From: Spirosoma endophyticum
Lineage (GTDB): Bacteria > Bacteroidota > Bacteroidia > Cytophagales > Spirosomataceae
DNA: 64,000 bases
Direction: 5' to 3'
Assembly: GCF_900112365.1 (NCBI RefSeq)
Contig: NZ_FOLQ01000004.1
Coordinates: 124,001-188,000, forward strand
In this document: positions 61,113 to 64,000 of the stretch, piece after piece
Numbering within the stretch: the stretch's first letter is position 1
Layout: each line of letters opens with the position of its first letter
Translations under genes and position numbers: made by a program
Notes under the pieces: model-generated
Database searches by the model: none
Told to the model about the DNA's origin: nothing
Seen by the model: the letters and a program-made list of their open reading frames with translations, nothing else

Positions 61113-62921
61113 TTAATAACCTAGTGCTGTATTATCTGCTCGTGGGTCGGAGGCCCCTTCGTAGGAGCCGTCGGGACGTATCAGAACGCAATCCATACGC
61201 CCAAGGGTGTTCGTTAACTTTTCCAGGATGTAACCCCGATTTTTCAACCCCTCAATCGTAGCATCGGAAAAGGCACCGTTCTCGAACGTCGTTTTGTCGG
61301 GCAGCCATTGGTGGTGAAATTTCAATGCGTTAACCGCCTGCTGCATGGTCATACCATGTTCTATTACGTTCAGAATGGTTTGGTAAACCGATGTCATAAT
61401 GGTTGAGCCGCCGGGTGTACCAACAACCATGAAGAGTTTTCCATCTTTCTCCAGAATTGTCGGTGTCATGGACGAGAGCATCCGCTTGTTAGGCGCAATG
61501 GCATTCGCCTGATTACCAATAAGTCCGTACATATTGGGTGAGCCGGGTTTCACGCTGAAATCGTCCATTTCGTTGTTCATGAAGAAACCAGCGCCACCAA
61601 CGACCACCCGGCTTCCGTAGCCACCATTCAACGTAGTAGTGATACTTACGGCATTACCCTCTTTATCGACAATGGAAAAATGGGTCGTTTCGAGACTTTC
61701 ATAACCCGGAATCATACCGCCTTTTATAGTCCGGCTATCAGTCGCTTTTGCCCATGAAAAATCGGTCCAGCGGGTTTTGAGGTATTCTGGGCTGACGAGC
61801 TGCGCCACCGGAACCTTTACAAAATCGGGGTCACCCATAAACTTGGCCCGGTCGGCATAGACGCGTCGTTCGGCTTCGATCATGACCTGCACGGTACTAT
61901 CACGATTCCAGCCCCACTTCCGCAAGGGGAAGGGCTCCGTAAACCGCATCATCTGCAACAGCGCTACGCCCCCGCTGGAGGTCGGCGGCATGGTAATTAC
62001 GTTGTAGCTTTTGTATTTCGCCTGAATAGGTTCACGCCAGACGGCATGATAGTTCTTCAAATCTTCTTCCGTAATCAACCCCTTGCCACGACCCATTTCT
62101 TCAGCCAGCAGCCGGGCCGTTTCACCTTCGTAAAAACCAGCACGGCCCTGATCTTTAATACGTTGCATAGTCCTGGCCAGATCAGTCTGCACCAGCAAGT
62201 CGCCTTTGTGCCAGGTAACAGTATCGGTTGGTTCTGCACTCTTCAGAAAATACGTTTTACCCGGATTGATGGTATTCAAATCATTTTTGATACGATTTAG
62301 CCCCAGTGCATCGCGCTCGGTAAGGGCAAATCCTTTGGCGGCCAGGTCAACCGCCGGTTGCACGACCTGCGCCCAGGTTAATTTCCCAAATCGCTTGTGG
62401 GCTTCGGCCATACCATCGACTGATCCCGGCACACCACTCGCCAGATGCCCACTGATGCTCAGGCCCGGCCGAACATTTCCGAGTGAGTCGAGGTACATAT
62501 TCTGAGTGGCATTTCCGGGCGCTTTTTCACGGTAATCGAGGGTATAAGCTTTCCCGGTGTTGTCTCGATACACCATGAAGCCTCCACCGCCAATGTTGCC
62601 CGCACCCGGATACACGACGGCCAGCGCAAATTGCACCGCAACGGCCGCATCGACCGCATTACCGCCCGCTTTCAGGATAGCCAGCCCCACCTGCGAGGCT
62701 TCGGGATGCGCCGAAGCGACCATACCATTGCGCCCAATCACGCCGACCCGGTCGGAGAAGAACGGCTTAACCAACGGGTCTTCATCGCGGTATTGATAAA
62801 CTCCCTGGCTCTGACTGAGTTTCGCATCAGCTTTGGTTGTCGTTGTCGATTGCGTTTTGCAGGAAGCAAAGGCCAGGGCAAAAAGAAGAAATGGAGCGTA
62901 CTGAGTACTACGTAGTTTCAT
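61113..62921 (-). CDS. ggt: Gamma-glutamyltransferase (lipoprotein form)
   Basis: A 602-residue N-terminal-nucleophile hydrolase that cleaves glutathione-type gamma-glutamyl bonds and is processed into two chains. The lipobox LLFALAFASC anchors it as a lipoprotein. The conserved core has GGNAVDAAVAVQFALAVVYPGAGNIGGGGFMVY (key part GGNAVDAA). The autoprocessing Thr is near residue 412 in ESLETTHFSIVD. The lid-side motif GYGSRVVVGGAGFFMNNEMDDF follows. It has its own promoter candidate at 62961-62991. Confidence 0.93.
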   Translation of the reverse strand: MKLRSTQYAPFLLFALAFASCKTQSTTTTKADAKLSQSQGVYQYRDEDPLVKPFFSDRVGVIGRNGMVASAHPEASQVGLAILKAGGNAVDAAVAVQFALAVVYPGAGNIGGGGFMVYRDNTGKAYTLDYREKAPGNATQNMYLDSLGNVRPGLSISGHLASGVPGSVDGMAEAHKRFGKLTWAQVVQPAVDLAAKGFALTERDALGLNRIKNDLNTINPGKTYFLKSAEPTDTVTWHKGDLLVQTDLARTMQRIKDQGRAGFYEGETARLLAEEMGRGKGLITEEDLKNYHAVWREPIQAKYKSYNVITMPPTSSGGVALLQMMRFTEPFPLRKWGWNRDSTVQVMIEAERRVYADRAKFMGDPDFVKVPVAQLVSPEYLKTRWTDFSWAKATDSRTIKGGMIPGYESLETTHFSIVDKEGNAVSITTTLNGGYGSRVVVGGAGFFMNNEMDDFSVKPGSPNMYGLIGNQANAIAPNKRMLSSMTPTILEKDGKLFMVVGTPGGSTIMTSVYQTILNVIEHGMTMQQAVNALKFHHQWLPDKTTFENGAFSDATIEGLKNRGYILEKLTNTLGRMDCVLIRPDGSYEGASDPRADNTALGY

Positions 62922-62960
62922 ACTTTACGGTCTGATAGGCGGTTGTAAACCCCTAATCTA

Positions 62961-62991
62961 CAAAAATAGCGTTATCCAAACGATCCTGCAA
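62961..62991 (-). promoter_or_regulatory. Bacteroidetes-type promoter for ggt
   Basis: On the minus strand TTG (62991-62989), a 20-base spacer and TATTTTTG (62968-62961) match the -33/-7 consensus. The inferred start site lies about 35 bases before the ggt ATG. Confidence 0.65.
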
Positions 62992-63114
62992 TCCGCCACT
63001 TATCCGGTAGAACGTTGTACTTGTCCAAAATAACTTGGGTTGGCATATAGAACGTAGTACCTTCATTAAATTGAACGGCAGACCGTTCTTTCGCCTTTTC
63101 GTTCCTTATACCAG

Positions 63115-64000
63115 ATGAAGTTTATTCGTCAGACGTTAGAAAGTTTCCGCTTTGCGTGGCAGTCGTTGCGCTCAAACATTCTGCGCACCACGCTTTCACT
63201 GCTGGGCGTAACCGTTGGTATTTTCGCCATTATTGCCGTCTTCACGCTGGTCGATTCGCTGGAACGTAACATCAAGGATAGCCTGTCATTCATTGGCGAT
63301 AAAGTGCTGTATGTTCAGAAATGGCCGTGGACATTTGATAACGACTTTCAATGGTGGAAATACTTTCAGCGACCCGAACCCACATACACGGAGTATAAAT
63401 TCCTGACTGAACGGCTCGAAAATGCCCAGGCCGTTGTGGCGATGGACTTCAAAGGTCGGGTTACTATCAAAAATGGAAATAACAGCATGGCCGCGCTAAT
63501 TCAGGGCACAACACTGGACTACAACAGAATTTCGGACGTACCTATCGAAGCAGGCCGCTATTTCACCCAACAGGAAATTGATGTGGCCCGAAACGTAACG
63601 ATCATTGGCTCCGATGTTGCCGAAAATATTTTTCCGGCGCAGGACCCAATTGGTAAACGGTTTAAAATCAACGGCCTGAATTTTATCGTGATCGGGGTTC
63701 AGAAAAAGAAGGGGGAAAGTATTCTCAACGTGGGTGGCAACCCCGATATCAAATGCCTGATTCCATACGGTGCATTTGCCAAAATGTTTCACTCGATTAC
63801 CCCCAGTATCGACATCGTCGTTAAAGGATATGACAGTGACGAAGGGCTCCTCGAACTCGAAAGTGAGGTTCGGGGACTAATGCGTACCCGGCGGGGCCAA
63901 CGTCCCTTACAGGAAGATAATTTCGCCATCAACCGACCCGAAGCAGCCGCCCAGGCCATTAGCGGCATTTTCTCTGTGTTGACCGTAGCGGGCTGGGTCA
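63115..64000 (+). CDS. ABC transporter permease, MacB/FtsX-type, truncated by the window end
   Basis: From ATG 63115 the frame is open to the window end (295 codons visible). It starts with the hallmark of the MacB_PCD family: FRFAWQSLRSNILRTTLSLLGVTVG, then a TM helix IFAIIAVFTLVDSLERN. A periplasmic domain follows (TIIGSDVAENIFPAQDPIGKRF-like motif, here VTIIGSDVAENIFP, and GLNFIVIGVQKKKGE). The last visible residues enter the second TM segment. Its ATPase partner must lie outside the window. It is divergent from ggt. Confidence 0.86.
   Translation, partial: MKFIRQTLESFRFAWQSLRSNILRTTLSLLGVTVGIFAIIAVFTLVDSLERNIKDSLSFIGDKVLYVQKWPWTFDNDFQWWKYFQRPEPTYTEYKFLTERLENAQAVVAMDFKGRVTIKNGNNSMAALIQGTTLDYNRISDVPIEAGRYFTQQEIDVARNVTIIGSDVAENIFPAQDPIGKRFKINGLNFIVIGVQKKKGESILNVGGNPDIKCLIPYGAFAKMFHSITPSIDIVVKGYDSDEGLLELESEVRGLMRTRRGQRPLQEDNFAINRPEAAAQAISGIFSVLTVAGWV

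Overview
The window looks like chromosome of a Bacteroidota member, most likely Cytophagales and close to Spirosoma. The evidence is a SusC/SusD pair beside a one-protein hybrid two-component regulator, promoter-like TAnnTTTG boxes, a long NusB in the order nusB-ytxH-DUF1573-yajC-ybbR-coaE, and moderate GC. The genus is an inference. No rRNA, tRNA, CRISPR array or intact mobile element was found. Genes are dense. Many intergenic gaps hold palindromic REP-like elements of several families, and some of these run into coding sequence.

Layout. (1) 1-1124: the tail of an RND-type membrane-fusion protein and a CDF metal exporter. (2) 1201-33912: a large polysaccharide utilisation locus. It holds GH2 beta-galactosidase, a five-bladed-propeller glycosidase, a sodium/solute symporter fused to a secreted esterase, a sugar-acid module (DUF1537-type kinase, PdxA-like dehydrogenase, DapA-like aldolase, Fe-dependent alcohol dehydrogenase), a BNR sialidase-fold protein, a DUF3826 protein, a sialate-O-acetylesterase-like protein, an unclassified beta-propeller protein, a beta-helix/DUF6298 protein, PL1 pectate lyase, CE12 rhamnogalacturonan acetylesterase, an alpha/beta esterase, SusC, SusD and the hybrid regulator. 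The set points to an acetylated pectic polymer, with several proteins of unknown specificity. (3) 34055-43381: nitrilase, cytochrome bd oxidase, an AraC regulator, DJ-1/PfpI, a methyltransferase, VOC, DinB and an ABC exporter. (4) 43540-47628: the conserved housekeeping operon nusB to coaE. (5) 47677-50373: an amidase and a nucleotidyltransferase. (6) 50555-58369: phenylalanine/tyrosine catabolism (hmgA, hpd, phhA, marR, fahA, flavin reductase), interrupted by a large GT-C-like membrane protein. (7) 58473-64000: a small secreted protein, an AraC regulator with a divergent-type target SDR, gamma-glutamyltransferase and the start of a MacB-type permease.

How the parts work together. In the PUL, surface lyase, esterases and SusCD would release and import acetylated oligosaccharides. 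Periplasmic GH2, propeller proteins and the transporter-tethered esterase would trim them. The symporter would take the product into the cytoplasm, where the kinase, dehydrogenase, aldolase and alcohol dehydrogenase could finish catabolism. The hybrid regulator would sense a periplasmic fragment. In the aromatic cluster PhhA, Hpd, HmgA and FahA cover phenylalanine to fumarate plus acetoacetate, apart from a transaminase and an isomerase that are not in the window.

The strongest unusual signals are the symporter-esterase fusion, the palindromic elements that enter genes (one inside a signal-peptide region, several supplying stop codons), and a strongly over-represented octamer, AACGTAGC/GCTACGTT, on both strands.
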